Origin: Salegentibacter sp. R32
GTDB lineage: Bacteria > Bacteroidota > Bacteroidia > Flavobacteriales > Flavobacteriaceae
Direction of reading: 5' to 3'
NCBI RefSeq assembly: GCF_008692195.1
Contig: NZ_RXOM01000065.1
Location: 62,001-126,000, forward strand
DNA length: 64,000 nt
Shown here: piece by piece, positions 49,180 through 58,863 of the stretch
Numbering within the stretch: position 1 is the stretch's first letter
Layout of the letters: each line of letters begins with the position of its first letter
The notes under the pieces: model-generated
Told to the model about the DNA's origin: nothing
The model's database searches: none
Seen by the model: only the letters and a program-made list of their open reading frames with translations
Made by a program: the position numbers and the translations under genes

Positions 49180-50178
49180 ATGAAAGTAAAGTATTCTTTT
49201 ATAATCCCAGTTTATAACCGACCTGATGAAGTAAATGAGCTTCTACAGAGTTTTTATGAAATGAAAACTCAGATTCCCTATGAAATTGTAATAGTAGAGG
49301 ATGGTTCAATAATCTCTTCAAAAGAAATTATAAAAGAATACCATTCTGTATTAAACATTCAATATTTAGAAAAAGAAAACACCGGTCCCGGTGATTCCCG
49401 AAATTATGGAATGAAAAAAGCGAATGGTGAATACTTTATTATTTTAGATAGTGATGTGGTGATGCCCAGTCATTATCTTAATTCTGTAGAGGGATTTTTA
49501 AAAGAAAATCCTGTAGATTGTTTTGGAGGACCCGATGCCGCTAAGGAAAACTTTTCAGAAATACAGAAAGCCATTAATTTTGTGATGACTTCCTTCTTAA
49601 CTACAGGCGGAATTAGAGGCAAAGAAAAGTCCATTAAAAATTATGAACCCCGTAGTTTTAATATGGGTATTTCCAGAGAAGCATTTCAAAAAACAGGAGG
49701 TTTCGGTACTATTCATCCGGGTGAAGACCCCGATTTATCTATTAGAATTAAAGAAGCGGGTTTTAAAATAGGATTTATAAAAGAGGCTTACGTCTATCAC
49801 AAAAGGAGAATCAGTTGGAAAAAATTCTACATACAAGTCAACAAATTTGGCAAAGTAAGGCCTATCCTTAACTCTTGGCACCCACAAACCGCAAGTGTAG
49901 TTTTTTGGTTTCCCAGTGTATTTTCCTTAGGAGTATTTATAAGTCTTCTCTTCGCAATTTTTCACATTTTTTGGCCCATTTTACTATATGGAATATATCT
50001 ATTTTTAATTTTTGTTTTATCAACCATCGAAAATAAATCGTCAAAAATAGGTTTCTTCAGTCTAAGGGCAACATTAACACAGTTTTTTGGTTACGGTTTT
50101 GGCTTTTTTAAATCTACCTACTATATTAGACTATTAGGCAAGGATCCCAAACAAGTGTTTCCTGAATTATTTTTTTAA
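49180..50178 (+). CDS. Family 2 glycosyltransferase, membrane-anchored
   Basis: 332 residues from the ATG at 49180; a GTG five codons earlier is less likely. GT-A fold: FIIPVYNRPDEV at the start, EDGS, and ILDSDVVMP as the metal-binding aspartates. A basic stretch RRISWKKFYIQVNKFG leads to two or three C-terminal membrane helices (about 245-295). It probably extends a lipid-linked or surface glycan. Donor and acceptor unknown. Three bases before the YbbR-like gene. Confidence 0.87.
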   Translation: MKVKYSFIIPVYNRPDEVNELLQSFYEMKTQIPYEIVIVEDGSIISSKEIIKEYHSVLNIQYLEKENTGPGDSRNYGMKKANGEYFIILDSDVVMPSHYLNSVEGFLKENPVDCFGGPDAAKENFSEIQKAINFVMTSFLTTGGIRGKEKSIKNYEPRSFNMGISREAFQKTGGFGTIHPGEDPDLSIRIKEAGFKIGFIKEAYVYHKRRISWKKFYIQVNKFGKVRPILNSWHPQTASVVFWFPSVFSLGVFISLLFAIFHIFWPILLYGIYLFLIFVLSTIENKSSKIGFFSLRATLTQFFGYGFGFFKSTYYIRLLGKDPKQVFPELFF

Positions 50179-50181
50179 TCT

Positions 50182-51138
50182 ATGAAGAACTTTTTTAAAA
50201 GGCTTAGATCTACCGTATTCAAAAAAACCAATTTTAAGACTTTTTTCTTCTTTCTGTTTTTTTCGGTTCTTATTTGGGTGCTTGTTCAGTTCAGTAAAAA
50301 TTACCGCCAAGTAATTAGTATAAATGTTGAATATATTAATGCCCCGAAAGATAAAATTGTCAAAAAGAAAAACGATGCTTTTGAAGTAAGAATGAACGAT
50401 AACGGATTTAATATTGCGTGGTTCAGCTTTCTAAAACCAAGCATTCAAGTGGGGTTGGACGATTTGGAAGTAAGAGAAGATTATTTGGTTTATAAATTAG
50501 AAGAAAATAAGCTCGAATTACAACAACAATTAGATATAGATTTAGAAGAACTAACTTTCTTACAAGACACCTTGGCCATTCCTTTCGTACAAAAAAAAGT
50601 AAGAAAAATTCCCATAAAACCTCAAATTGAAGTCAACTTCGCGCCGGGTTATTCCTCTAATGAAGAATTGGTTATTAAACCGGATTCCATACAAGTAAGT
50701 GGAGCATCAGAAGAAATAGATTCCCTAAAATATCTTTATACCGAAAAGCTAAGATTAACCAATGTTCAAAATGATTTAAGCGGAAGAGTCCGTCTAGACA
50801 CCATTGATAAAAAACATATTACTTTTTACAGAAATGAGGTCAATTACTCGCTAAAAGTTGAAAAATTTACAGAAGGTAGGGCAGAGGTTCCCATTGAAGT
50901 TATTAACGCACCTTCAAACATTAACCTGAGTATATTTCCTAAACAAGTAGTAGTAACCTATGGGGTTAGCTTAGAAAATTATAAAACACTTAATAAAAAT
51001 GGGTTTAAAGTAATTTGTGATTATGGGGAGGTTTCAGGAAATCAGACCTTTTTAATTCCAAAGCTGGTAGAAAAACCGGCAGGCGTTACTTCTTCCAGAT
51101 TAAATATTAATAAAGTTCAATTCGTAATTAAAAAATAA
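50182..51138 (+). CDS. YbbR/CdaR-like membrane protein
   Basis: 318 residues. One N-terminal membrane helix (FFFFLFFSVLIWVLVQFS, about 22-40), then extracytoplasmic YbbR-like beta repeats (about 45-310, with KPDSIQVSGASEEIDSL and VEVINAPSNI-type units). In Firmicutes CdaR regulates a diadenylate cyclase; no cyclase is adjacent here, and Bacteroidota versions are uncharacterised. It is coupled to coaE by a one-base TAATG overlap. Confidence 0.78.
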   Translation: MKNFFKRLRSTVFKKTNFKTFFFFLFFSVLIWVLVQFSKNYRQVISINVEYINAPKDKIVKKKNDAFEVRMNDNGFNIAWFSFLKPSIQVGLDDLEVREDYLVYKLEENKLELQQQLDIDLEELTFLQDTLAIPFVQKKVRKIPIKPQIEVNFAPGYSSNEELVIKPDSIQVSGASEEIDSLKYLYTEKLRLTNVQNDLSGRVRLDTIDKKHITFYRNEVNYSLKVEKFTEGRAEVPIEVINAPSNINLSIFPKQVVVTYGVSLENYKTLNKNGFKVICDYGEVSGNQTFLIPKLVEKPAGVTSSRLNINKVQFVIKK

Positions 51139-51728
51139 TGATTGTTGGCTTAACCGGCGGGATTGGTAGCGGAAAAACAACCGTTGCCAAAATGTTCGAA
51201 GAATTGGGCATCGCTATTTTTGTAGCAGATACTGAAGCTAAAAAGCTAATGGAAAATTCAGCCGAAATCCATCAAGAGCTTATTAAGCTTTTTGGAGAAG
51301 AAGTAATGGATAAAAATGATCTGCCTAACCGAAAATTTATAGCCGGTAAAGTATTTAAAGACAAAGATCTTTTAGAAAAATTAAATCAAATTATCCACCC
51401 GCGTGTGGCCGACTATTTTCAAACTTGGAAAACTGAACAAAACACGCCCTATATTATTTATGAAGCGGCTATCATTTTCGAAAAAAATCTTCAAGATAGA
51501 TTTGATTATACCATTATTGTAACTGCTCCCAAAGAAGAAAAACTTCAACGAGTGGTTCAACGGGATCAAACTTCTAAAGAAGAAGTGGTGGAAAGAATGA
51601 AAAATCAATGGTCTGATAACAAAAAGATTGAGCTTGCTGATTTTCAAATAGAAAATAAAGATTTAGAACATACAAAAAAGATTGTTCTTCAACTTCATAA
51701 ACATCTCTTAAGCCTTGTGAACGCTTGA
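51138..51728 (+). CDS. coaE: Dephospho-CoA kinase
   Basis: Final step of coenzyme A synthesis: phosphorylates the 3'-OH of dephospho-CoA with ATP. 196 residues, P-loop GLTGGIGSGKTTVAK at the N-terminus, conserved FVADTEAKKL and the lid RVVQRDQ. Complete. Coupled to the YbbR-like gene upstream. Confidence 0.94.
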   Translation: MIVGLTGGIGSGKTTVAKMFEELGIAIFVADTEAKKLMENSAEIHQELIKLFGEEVMDKNDLPNRKFIAGKVFKDKDLLEKLNQIIHPRVADYFQTWKTEQNTPYIIYEAAIIFEKNLQDRFDYTIIVTAPKEEKLQRVVQRDQTSKEEVVERMKNQWSDNKKIELADFQIENKDLEHTKKIVLQLHKHLLSLVNA

Positions 51729-51783
51729 TTTGAGCGTATGTTAACATTTGGTTAAACCGTTTAATCTGTAAATGTTAAAGCTT

Positions 51784-51791
51784 TACATTTG
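51784..51791 (+). promoter_or_regulatory. -7 box within an imperfect palindrome before the histidine kinase
   Basis: TACATTTG fits TAnnTTTG and ends five bases before the ATG at 51797, predicting a leaderless or nearly leaderless mRNA. It overlaps an imperfect inverted repeat, AAATGTTAAAG / CTTTACATTT (51770-51790), and the word ACATTTGG also appears about 40 bases upstream. Confidence 0.5.
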
Positions 51792-51796
51792 GCGGT

Positions 51797-53359
51797 ATGA
51801 ATAAAAAATTGTTTTTAATCCTCATACTGCTCATGAGCCTATCATTAATAGGGATAATCTTTGTACAAGGTTATTGGATTAAAAACTCCGTTGAAACCAA
51901 TGAAGAACAATTTTCTTTCAACGCAAAACAAGTTCTCATCAATGTTTCAGAACAACTGGAAAGACAAGAGTTAGATAAGTATTATGTACAGTATGCTACC
52001 TTGGCAGATTCTACCATGCCAACTACGGCAAGGTTAAGTGAGCTATTTCAAATTAAACAAAGTGAACTTACCAATGAAACCTTTTACTTTTCCAACAGTC
52101 TATTACAAGAAGATTATAAACTCTCTTCTAATTTTTTAACCGAAGAGAAAGATTCAATAGATTTTAAAAAACTCGTTTCTAGTAAAGTAACGCGTATTGT
52201 TAGGAACGACCAGTTTGATAGCAGTAAAAAACTAAGTGCCGAAGAACGTTTTGAGCGTATTTCCAGGTTAGAAGAAAATGAAAAGCTCTTGTTATTAGAA
52301 GCCATTAAAGAAAAAGCAGCAGAATTGCCTATTTATAAACGAGTGGATAGTTCAATTATAAAAGATTTAATTGAAGCGCAATTAATGGCACGTGATATAG
52401 CTTCTGATTATGAATATGCTATTTACAGCGGGGGGCTGGCCACTAAAATAAAGAGTGAAGAATTTAAAAAGGATTCACCGGGAACTTACGGAATTCCCAT
52501 TTTTGAATCGAAGAAAACCAACTATGAGTTTTATATAAATTTCATTGATAAGAAAAAAGAAATTTTAAGCTCAATAGCGTTGATGGCACTGTTAAGTATA
52601 GTTTTTACATTAATTATAATTGTAGCCTATTCAAGTGCCTTATCACAATTAATTAAGCAGCGCCAAATATCTCAAATAAAGACAGATTTTATCAATAATA
52701 TGACGCACGAGTTTAAAACGCCCATTGCGACTATTAATTTGGCGTTAGACTCGGTAAAAAACCCAAAAATTGCCGGAGATCCCGAGAAGGTAAAAAGGTA
52801 TATGGGAATGATTAGGGACGAAAATAGACGAATGCACGCACAAGTAGAAAATGTGCTACGGATGTCTAAGTTGGAAAAGAACGAATTAAATATTAAAAAA
52901 GAACGCTTAGATCTTCATGAATTGGTAGAAGAAGCGATAAATCATATTGAATTAATTGTAGATGACCGCAACGGTTATGTTCAAACCCATTTCGGTGCTT
53001 TACAATCTTCTGTTTTGGCTAACGAATCGCATTTTACCAACGTGATTGTAAATATGCTGGACAATGCCGTAAAATATTCCCCCGGAAAGCCAAAAATTGA
53101 TATCTACACAGAAAATGTAAAAAACTACATTATTCTTAAAATTAGAGATCAAGGGAAGGGAATGAGTAAGTCGGTTCAGAAAAAAGTATTTGAAAAATTT
53201 TATAGAGAACATACCGGAGATATTCACGATGTGAAAGGTCACGGTCTGGGTCTCGCCTATGTGAAACAAATTGTTATGGACCACCACGGTCAAGTGATGG
53301 TTGAAAGTGACAAAGGAAAAGGTAGTACCTTTATAATTAAATTACCACTAATATCTTAA
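51797..53359 (+). CDS. Sensor histidine kinase, RprX-like
   Basis: 520 residues. TM1 is at about 6-28 and TM2 at about 257-279, with a 225-residue periplasmic sensor between them. HisKA has the phosphorylated H304 in FINNMTHEFKTPIATINLA. The ATPase domain has N-box N419/N423, G1 DQGKG (451-455) and G2 GHGLGLA (481-487). It phosphorylates the response regulator encoded 4 bases downstream. Length and layout match Bacteroides RprX (recalled). Signal unknown. Confidence 0.92.
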   Translation: MNKKLFLILILLMSLSLIGIIFVQGYWIKNSVETNEEQFSFNAKQVLINVSEQLERQELDKYYVQYATLADSTMPTTARLSELFQIKQSELTNETFYFSNSLLQEDYKLSSNFLTEEKDSIDFKKLVSSKVTRIVRNDQFDSSKKLSAEERFERISRLEENEKLLLLEAIKEKAAELPIYKRVDSSIIKDLIEAQLMARDIASDYEYAIYSGGLATKIKSEEFKKDSPGTYGIPIFESKKTNYEFYINFIDKKKEILSSIALMALLSIVFTLIIIVAYSSALSQLIKQRQISQIKTDFINNMTHEFKTPIATINLALDSVKNPKIAGDPEKVKRYMGMIRDENRRMHAQVENVLRMSKLEKNELNIKKERLDLHELVEEAINHIELIVDDRNGYVQTHFGALQSSVLANESHFTNVIVNMLDNAVKYSPGKPKIDIYTENVKNYIILKIRDQGKGMSKSVQKKVFEKFYREHTGDIHDVKGHGLGLAYVKQIVMDHHGQVMVESDKGKGSTFIIKLPLIS

Positions 53360-53363
53360 TATA

Positions 53364-54086
53364 ATGGAAACTGAAAACAAGAAAATTTTATTAGTAGAAG
53401 ACGATCCAAATTTTGGGATTGTATTAAAAGATTATTTAGCGATGAACGACTATGAAGTAACTCACGCTAAAAACGGGATGGAAGGTTTTGAAAAGTTTAA
53501 AAAAGACGATTACGATCTTTGTATCTTAGACGTAATGATGCCTTACAAAGACGGCTTTACATTGGCCAAAGAAATCAGAGAGAAAAACGAAGATGTGCCT
53601 ATTATTTTCTTAACCGCAAAAGCGATGAAAGAAGATGTATTAAAAGGTTACAAAGTTGGGGCAGACGATTACCTAAACAAACCTTTTGATAGTGAAGTAC
53701 TTCTTATGAAAATTAAAGCTATTATGCAACGTAAAGCTACCGATAGTATTGCAGATAGCAAACAATTTGAATTCCAAATCGGAGGTTTTCACTTAAACTC
53801 TAAATTAAGATTTTTGACTTTTAAGGAAGAAGAGCCAATAAAACTTTCTCCTAAGGAAAATGAATTATTACGCTTATTGGCGTTACACGAAAATGACTTA
53901 ATGCCACGTGAATTAGCATTGACAAAAATCTGGAGAGATGATAACTATTTTACCTCTAGAAGTATGGATGTTTATATCGCTAAACTGCGTAAATACCTTA
54001 AAAAGGATGAAAACGTAGAGATTTTAAATATCCACGGAGAAGGATTTAGACTTGTTATAAGAAATCAAGAAGAAACGAATGCTTAA
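53364..54086 (+). CDS. OmpR-family response regulator, RprY-like
   Basis: 240 residues. Receiver domain (about 5-122) with acidic pocket D13-D14, phosphoacceptor D56 (LCILDVMMP), T84 and K106. A winged-helix DNA-binding domain (about 135-235) has LSPKENELLRLLALHEND and the RSMDVYIAKLRKYL recognition region. Paired with the preceding kinase. Similar in length to Bacteroides RprY. Targets unknown. Confidence 0.93.
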   Translation: METENKKILLVEDDPNFGIVLKDYLAMNDYEVTHAKNGMEGFEKFKKDDYDLCILDVMMPYKDGFTLAKEIREKNEDVPIIFLTAKAMKEDVLKGYKVGADDYLNKPFDSEVLLMKIKAIMQRKATDSIADSKQFEFQIGGFHLNSKLRFLTFKEEEPIKLSPKENELLRLLALHENDLMPRELALTKIWRDDNYFTSRSMDVYIAKLRKYLKKDENVEILNIHGEGFRLVIRNQEETNA

Positions 54087-54111
54087 TTATTGGTAATTAA
54101 AAGTTTCAGTT

Positions 54112-54147
54112 TCAAAAATATTCCCGAGGTAAAACACTTATCTCGGG
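54112..54147 (-). terminator. Terminator for miaA
   Basis: On the minus strand a CCCGAG / CTCGGG-centred stem overlaps the end of miaA and is followed by ATATTTTT. The plus-strand flank has no T-run, so it mainly serves miaA. Confidence 0.55.
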
Positions 54148-55049
54148 GACATTTTGAAATCGATGAAATTTATAATTTCTTGTGGTTCTACATCATAGTT
54201 AAACCATTTAATTTCTTCATCTTTTCTAAACCAGGTTAACTGTCGCTTGGCAAAACGTCTGGTATTCTTTTTAATTTCAGCAATCGCAAAATCAAGCGTC
54301 CAATTTCCATCAAAAAATTGGAAGATTTCTTTATACCCAACGGTATTTAGCGCATTCAAATCTCGTTTTTCGTAAATACGTTTTACCTCATCTAACAAGC
54401 CTTGTTCGATCATCAGATCGACACGTTTTTCAATTCGCTCATAAATTAACTCACGCGGAGCGGTTAAACCAATTTTTATAGTGTAGAAGTTTCTTTCTGC
54501 GGAAGAATTATTTAAAAAACTAGAATAAGGTTGACCACTACCTATACAAATTTCTAGAGCTCGAATTACTCGATGCGGATTTTCTAGATCTACCTTTTCA
54601 GCATAAACAGGATCTAATTCTTTTAATTGTTGCTGAAGTTTTTCTATTCCTTCTTTTTCTAATTGAAGATTTAATTGTTCTCTAACGGAAGCTTCAACTT
54701 TTGGAAAATAATCTAGCCCTTCTAAAATCGCTTTTACATACAAACCGCTGCCACCAACCATTAATACTTGATTATGTTGCTGAAATAATTCATTCAGCTT
54801 CTCGATTGCTTCAGTTTCAAAATCTCCTACAGAATATTCCTCTTCCACAGAAATATGTTGAATAAAATGATGTTTAGCTTCCGCTAATTCTTCCGAAGAA
54901 GGAACCGCAGTACCAATTTCCATTTCTTTAAAAAACTGTCTAGAATCGGCTGAAATAATTTCAGTTTGGTAATGTTGGGCTAATGCAATACCGGTAGAAG
55001 TTTTACCGATAGCCGTTGGGCCGACAATAGAGATTAATGATGTTTTCAT
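54138..55049 (-). CDS. miaA: tRNA dimethylallyltransferase
   Basis: Adds a dimethylallyl group to N6 of A37 in tRNAs that read codons starting with U. 303 residues. P-loop GPTAIGKTSTGIAL (about 9-22), DSRQFFKEMEIGTA for substrate binding, then VGGSGLYVKAILEGL, and the C-terminal TRRFAKRQLTWFR that grips the tRNA. It ends the housekeeping stretch; the LacI gene lies 29 bases upstream in the same direction. Confidence 0.95.
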   Translation of the reverse strand: MKTSLISIVGPTAIGKTSTGIALAQHYQTEIISADSRQFFKEMEIGTAVPSSEELAEAKHHFIQHISVEEEYSVGDFETEAIEKLNELFQQHNQVLMVGGSGLYVKAILEGLDYFPKVEASVREQLNLQLEKEGIEKLQQQLKELDPVYAEKVDLENPHRVIRALEICIGSGQPYSSFLNNSSAERNFYTIKIGLTAPRELIYERIEKRVDLMIEQGLLDEVKRIYEKRDLNALNTVGYKEIFQFFDGNWTLDFAIAEIKKNTRRFAKRQLTWFRKDEEIKWFNYDVEPQEIINFIDFKMSPR

Positions 55050-55078
55050 TATTAAAAATTAGCTTTAAAATTACAATG

Positions 55079-56101
55079 TTATAATTTTAAAGTAGATTCT
55101 CTAACCACTAAATGCGTTTTTATTTCTACAGTTTTGCTAATTACCTGGTTTTCATTATTAATTTCTTCAACTAAGTACTTTACAGAGGTAGCACCAATTT
55201 TTTGCCCTGGTTGATCTACTGTTGTTAATTTAGGTGAAATAATTGTAGAGTTAAGCGAGTTACTAAAGCCTAAAACCGCTATATCATCTGGTATTTTAAT
55301 TTGTAGTTTTTTAAAGGTTTTTATTACTCCTATTGCACAATCGTCGGTAATTGTAAAAACTGCATCAGGCCTTTTTTGCAAGCTTAAAATTTGATAAGCT
55401 AGTCGTTGCCCGTGTTGCAAAGAAATATCTTCTGTGCTTAATATATATTGTTCATCTATAGGTAGATTATGTTTTTTTAATGCTTTTAGGTATCCTCTAT
55501 AACGCATTTCAGAATTAAAACTTTTTTCTGTTTCTTTTATAATGGCTATATTTTTTTTGCCAGTGTGTATAAGATGCTCTACTGCCTCAAACGCGGCTTG
55601 TTCTTCGTTTATAATTATATGAGTACAAGGTATTTTGTTAGATACCTTATCTAATAATACTAATGGTATACGCTCTGCAGCTGCAATAATATTTTGAACA
55701 TTTTTTGTTTTTCTTGTTAGCGAGAGTAACAAACCATCAACACCAAACTGCCGCATCATTTGTATGAGTTCTTCTTGTTTATCTGGGCGGTTTTTAGATT
55801 CAGAAACAATAACGCGATAACCCTTTTCTTCTGCTTCTTGTAAAACACCTTCTATTACTGTTGAAGTAAAATAATTTGAAATTTGTGGCACTATTAAGCC
55901 AATAATATGAGTTTTTTGAGATCTAAATCCTTTAGCAAATAAATTAGGAAAATAGTTCATCTTTTTCGCATAACTGCAAACCAGCTCTTTGGTATCAGCA
56001 CTAATATCTTGATGATTATTTAGTGCTCTAGAGACAGTAGAAACAGAAAGGTTTAAATCTTCGGCTAAATGTTTTAAAGTAATGGTAGTTTTTTTTCTCA
56101 T
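55079..56101 (-). CDS. LacI-family transcriptional regulator
   Basis: 340 residues from the ATG at 56101. A start ten codons earlier would translate part of the operator region. Helix-turn-helix (about 6-28, LKHLAEDLNLSVSTVSRALNN) and hinge (YFPNLFAKGF), then a periplasmic-binding-protein-like ligand domain (62-340) with IGLIVPQISNYFTS and DAVFTITDDCAIGV. Divergent from the TonB receptor gene. Two perfect inverted repeats lie in the gap, so it most likely controls both itself and the catabolic operon. Inducer not known; from context a glycosylglycerate or its sugar. Confidence 0.93.
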   Translation of the reverse strand: MRKKTTITLKHLAEDLNLSVSTVSRALNNHQDISADTKELVCSYAKKMNYFPNLFAKGFRSQKTHIIGLIVPQISNYFTSTVIEGVLQEAEEKGYRVIVSESKNRPDKQEELIQMMRQFGVDGLLLSLTRKTKNVQNIIAAAERIPLVLLDKVSNKIPCTHIIINEEQAAFEAVEHLIHTGKKNIAIIKETEKSFNSEMRYRGYLKALKKHNLPIDEQYILSTEDISLQHGQRLAYQILSLQKRPDAVFTITDDCAIGVIKTFKKLQIKIPDDIAVLGFSNSLNSTIISPKLTTVDQPGQKIGATSVKYLVEEINNENQVISKTVEIKTHLVVRESTLKL

Positions 56102-56109
56102 AATAACTA

Positions 56110-56123
56110 TTACGTTTTCGTAA
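56110..56123. promoter_or_regulatory. Putative LacI operator 1
   Basis: TTACG-TTTT-CGTAA is a perfect inverted repeat 9 bases upstream of the LacI start codon. It shares the core ACGTTTTCGT with the second site. Confidence 0.6.
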
Positions 56124-56148
56124 AAATACATATTTCAAACGTTCCCGG

Positions 56149-56162
56149 TAACGTTTTCGTTA
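56149..56162. promoter_or_regulatory. Putative LacI operator 2
   Basis: TAACG-TTTT-CGTTA is a perfect inverted repeat centred 39 bases from operator 1. An overlapping imperfect palindrome CGTTCCCGGTAACG lies just before it (56140-56153). It is 85 bases before the TonB receptor start, suited to block that promoter. Confidence 0.62.
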
Positions 56163-56247
56163 TAAATTGTTATTTTTTGATATTAAACAATGTTAAATAA
56201 TAATAATTTCACAAAAAAGAACACATATATAACCAAAATTATTAATT

Positions 56248-58842
56248 ATGAATAAATATATTCTTACAGCTTTCCTTTTATTAAGTGGTTTGTTCGCCAT
56301 TGGACAAACCCAAATTTCTGGTCAGATTACAGATCCATCAGGAATGGCAATTCCTGGAGTAAATGTTGTTGTTAAAGGAACCTCTGATGGAGGCATAACA
56401 GATTTAGATGGTAATTTTTCATTTCAAACAATGGCCACGGGAAAACAAACAATACAAGCATCCTATGTTGGCTTTGAAGTTTATGAAAAAATTGAAACAC
56501 TAACCGGTAAGGCTATCGTATTAAGTATACAAATGCAAACAAGCTCAGAGCAATTAAATGAAGTAGTTTTAACGGCAACCTCTACTCGACGTAGTCAAAA
56601 AGAAACTCCATTATCTATTACTTCTTTTGGTCAAAAAGAGTTAGCCGAAAAAAACACAGGAAGCCAAGCAGATATTTTGCGTAGTGTACCTGGTATTACT
56701 GCAGAAGGTGGTGGTGGTGAAGTTGGGGCTAATGTTTTTGTTAGAGGGTTACCTTCTGGCGGGCAGTATCAATTTAATCCAATTCAAATCGATGGTATGC
56801 CTGTATTGGGTACTTTTGGTTTAAACTCTTCTGCACATGATGTTTACTTTAGAAACGATTTAGGTATGAGAAGTTTAGAATTTGTAAGAGGTGGTTCTTC
56901 TATTCTTTATGGTGTAGGTTCTGTTGCAGGTATTATAAACTATACTAGTGTAACAGGAAGCGCTCAGCCTAAAACAACATTGCGTTTAGAAACTGCAACA
57001 AACTCTCGTTATAAAGCAGATTTTGTAACAAGTGGACCGTTAGGAGCAGAAGATTCAGATTTATTTTATGCATTTTCAGGATTTTATAGATACGATGAAG
57101 GCCCTTTAAAAACAGGACTTACTACTAGAGGTTTTCAATTAAGAGGAAATATTAAAAAAGTTTTTGAAAACGGTTCATTCACTTTATCTGCACAAGCTAT
57201 AGACGATAAGGTACAATTTTTTCTTCCTTATCCTTTAGAAGGAGGTTCTCGAGAAAGACCAACCGGTAATGATGGAGAAACTATTTATACACTGCAAACA
57301 GCTGCAGCTTCAGATTTTTCGTATCTAACACCTAACGGCATGTACCGTTCTCCCATTGATGATGGTGTAAAAACTAAAGGAGGATATTTTCTAGCCAACT
57401 ACATATATAATTTTGAAGATGATTTGAAATTAGATGCTAAGTTAAGATATAGTAAGTACCAACATGAATTTAATTTCTTTTTAGACGGAAGCGGTTTAGC
57501 AGATGCTAACGTAGTAGAAACTCAAGCAGAATATTTGGCAGCTAGAAATTTGAGTAGTGGAGAATTTACTTATCTAAACGGTGAAGCTTTAGCAAGCGAT
57601 GCTTTATTATTTGAAAATAGAGTTTTAGATAGAGATAGACCTATTCAAGAACTAATGGCAGATATAAAATTAGTAAAAGCTATAGATGCTCATACTTTTA
57701 CACTGGGTTCTTTTATGTCTCACTCAGAAGCAGACGATGTAAATTTTATTACTAGCTACTTAAGCGAATATAATGATCGTCCAGACTTAATCGATGTATC
57801 TGGTTATACTGTTAATGGTATCACTAATAGAGGAGCAAGTTATAGTAATAGAAGTGTAATAAGTAATAAAATTGCAGTTTATCTAGCAGATGAAATAAGG
57901 TTAGATAAATGGAATTTTGATATTGGTTTTCGATACGAAAGAGCTTCTGGAGATGTAAAGATAGAAGGTACAGAAAGTTATGAGGTAGATAACACAGGTA
58001 TAGCAAACATAGATAATGTAATGTGGGGTAATGGTAGCTATACCAGAGGTCACGTAACAGCAGATGGTTTTGCAGTAGCACTTGCTGCACTTTACAAAAT
58101 AAACGATGCTTATAGCGTCTACGGAAATTTCTCTAAAGGTTATTTTTTCCCTGAACTTAGAAGTATAAGCTTTGATAATTTAGGAAACCCATCTTCTTAC
58201 AAACCAGAAAATATTGTACAAGCCGAAGCAGGGTTAAAGTACGGTAAAGGTAAATTATCTGGAACTGTAGCTTTATATGGAGTAAGCCTAACAGATAGAA
58301 GGTCTATAACTTTTGTAAATACAGATGATGGTGGCGCTACAGAACAGGTAGATATTCAAGATAGTGAAACTTATGGTGCAGAATTTACTTGGAACTATAA
58401 GTTTATTAAAAATTTTAATTTCGGAGGTTCTATAACTTATCAAGATCATCAATTAACAAAATCTGAAGGTAATCCAGAATTTGTAGGTAATGAGTTAAGA
58501 AGACAACCAAATGTATTAGGTACAGCCAATTTAGGGTATAATAACAATAAAATAGATGCTTCATTTATATATAATTATACTGGAGAAAAGTATAGCAACG
58601 ATGCTAATACTATTTTATTAGATGCTTTTGGTTTAGCTTCTTTAAATTTAGGTTATACATTTACTATGTCTGAAAATTTAGAAACTATACGTTTAGGTGC
58701 TCGAGTATATAACCTGTTTGATAGTCAAGGTATAACAGAAGGTTCTCCTAGAATGGCAAATAACCAAACAGAAGAAGCATTTTTTGTGGGACGCCCAGTA
58801 TTACCAACACGTCTGTTTTTATCGGCAACATTCAACTTTTAA
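56248..58842 (+). CDS. TonB-dependent receptor of the glycosylglycerate locus
   Basis: 864 residues. Signal peptide MNKYILTAFLLLSGLFAIGQ, a CarboxypepD_reg-like domain (about 22-105, DPSGMAIPGVNVVVKGTSDG), a plug (about 120-235, ILRSVPGITAEGGGGEVGAN and VRGGSSILYGVGS) and a barrel ending SATFNF. No SusD partner follows, so it is a stand-alone importer suited to a small solute. Divergent from the LacI gene. The 63 bases to the next gene hold a perfect 11-bp hairpin, so the receptor may be expressed more strongly than the enzymes. Confidence 0.9.
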   Translation: MNKYILTAFLLLSGLFAIGQTQISGQITDPSGMAIPGVNVVVKGTSDGGITDLDGNFSFQTMATGKQTIQASYVGFEVYEKIETLTGKAIVLSIQMQTSSEQLNEVVLTATSTRRSQKETPLSITSFGQKELAEKNTGSQADILRSVPGITAEGGGGEVGANVFVRGLPSGGQYQFNPIQIDGMPVLGTFGLNSSAHDVYFRNDLGMRSLEFVRGGSSILYGVGSVAGIINYTSVTGSAQPKTTLRLETATNSRYKADFVTSGPLGAEDSDLFYAFSGFYRYDEGPLKTGLTTRGFQLRGNIKKVFENGSFTLSAQAIDDKVQFFLPYPLEGGSRERPTGNDGETIYTLQTAAASDFSYLTPNGMYRSPIDDGVKTKGGYFLANYIYNFEDDLKLDAKLRYSKYQHEFNFFLDGSGLADANVVETQAEYLAARNLSSGEFTYLNGEALASDALLFENRVLDRDRPIQELMADIKLVKAIDAHTFTLGSFMSHSEADDVNFITSYLSEYNDRPDLIDVSGYTVNGITNRGASYSNRSVISNKIAVYLADEIRLDKWNFDIGFRYERASGDVKIEGTESYEVDNTGIANIDNVMWGNGSYTRGHVTADGFAVALAALYKINDAYSVYGNFSKGYFFPELRSISFDNLGNPSSYKPENIVQAEAGLKYGKGKLSGTVALYGVSLTDRRSITFVNTDDGGATEQVDIQDSETYGAEFTWNYKFIKNFNFGGSITYQDHQLTKSEGNPEFVGNELRRQPNVLGTANLGYNNNKIDASFIYNYTGEKYSNDANTILLDAFGLASLNLGYTFTMSENLETIRLGARVYNLFDSQGITEGSPRMANNQTEEAFFVGRPVLPTRLFLSATFNF

Positions 58843-58863
58843 AAAAAACAATTTGTAATAATT

